Assembly: GCA_015520115.1 (NCBI GenBank)
Contig: WAQS01000021.1
Span: 1 to 5,220 of the forward strand
DNA: 5,220 nucleotides
Direction of reading: 5' to 3'
Source: Ferroglobus sp.
GTDB taxonomy: Archaea > Halobacteriota > Archaeoglobi > Archaeoglobales > Archaeoglobaceae
Below are positions 5,039 through 5,220 of this stretch, piece after piece (the first letter of the stretch is position 1; each line of letters starts with the position of its first letter). Both the position numbers and the translations under genes were made by a program. The notes beneath the pieces were generated by a model that worked only from the letters and a program-made list of their open reading frames with translations, ran no database searches and was not told the DNA's origin.

Positions 5039-5220
5039 TCACTCGTAAAAAACGAGTTTACCATTCTCAATCCTGTAATGCCACTTTCTGAGATTATACT
5101 CAACGAAAATTGTCTTTACAAGAAGTAAATATCTCTCAAAGGTTTCCTCTTTCCTCTCTATACCAAGCCGAGCAACATTAAATGAGAAATTGTTAATTAT
5201 TTGAATAGTCTTATCGCTCA
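5039..5220 (-). CDS. C-terminal end of an unrecognised protein (partial)
   Basis: An open minus-strand frame enters from the right edge and stops at TGA (5039-5041), giving 59 codons. The other two frames on this strand hit stops within the first 25 bases or so. The visible part begins SDKTIQIINN, has a hydrophobic/charged middle (ERYLLLVKTIFVEYN, about 29-42) and ends RKWHYRIENGKLVFYE. I do not recognise the family. Aromatic and basic residues dominate the tail; there is no cysteine, no obvious membrane segment and no motif I can name. Codon use looks similar to that of its neighbours. The spoVG promoter lies in the 77-bp gap downstream. A real gene is likely from frame continuity, but with only 60 codons chance cannot be fully excluded. 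Confidence 0.55.
   Translation of the reverse strand, partial: SDKTIQIINNFSFNVARLGIERKEETFERYLLLVKTIFVEYNLRKWHYRIENGKLVFYE

Noticed and set aside
5041..5057. Inverted repeat ACTCGT/ACGAGT as an intrinsic terminator
   Set aside because: The stem is only 6 bp, spans the last codons, and is not followed by a U-tract on the minus strand; archaeal termination does not normally need a hairpin.
1..5220. CRISPR arrays, tRNA genes, insertion sequences, phage or defence modules
   Set aside because: I read both strands and saw no regularly spaced repeats, no tRNA-like cloverleaf, no transposase and no long inverted or direct repeats; almost all sequence is explained by conserved genes.

Overview
The window is archaeal. 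The evidence is an RNA polymerase subunit Rpo7, Spt4, eukaryote-type ribosomal proteins S24e and S27ae, the KEOPS subunits Kae1 and Bud32, TATA/BRE-like promoters and GGAGGTGA-type ribosome binding sites. Gene content, the moderately AT-rich composition and the separate (unfused) kae1 and bud32 genes suggest a hyperthermophilic euryarchaeon of the Archaeoglobales type (Ferroglobus, Geoglobus or Archaeoglobus). The lineage is an inference from general knowledge and was not tested.

Layout. From 3548 down to the left edge, the minus strand carries one tightly packed operon: rpo7 - spt4 - DUF359 dephospho-CoA kinase - rps24e - rps27ae - kae1 - bud32 - a histone-deacetylase-like gene cut by the edge. 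Neighbours overlap by 4-10 bp or are 1-16 bp apart, so translational coupling is likely. The operon joins transcription (Rpo7, Spt4), CoA synthesis, the small ribosomal subunit and the t6A37 tRNA modification. A 68-bp divergent spacer separates it from a plus-strand endonuclease III gene (nth, 3617-4258). One AT-rich element in that spacer could be the TATA box for both directions.

Right of nth, the minus strand carries nikR (4238-4648), which overlaps the end of nth tail-to-tail by 21 bp. Next come a SpoVG-family gene (4704-4961) with a clear promoter of its own and the C-terminal end of an unrecognised protein (5039 to the edge).

No gene-free stretch exceeds 80 bp. I see no tRNA or rRNA, CRISPR array, insertion sequence or long repeat. 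Most of the window is conserved housekeeping. The parts that deserve a second look are the SpoVG-like protein in an archaeon, the deacetylase-like gene at the tail of the KEOPS/ribosomal operon, the nth/nikR antisense overlap, and the unidentified protein at the right edge. I found no convincing undescribed multi-gene system.
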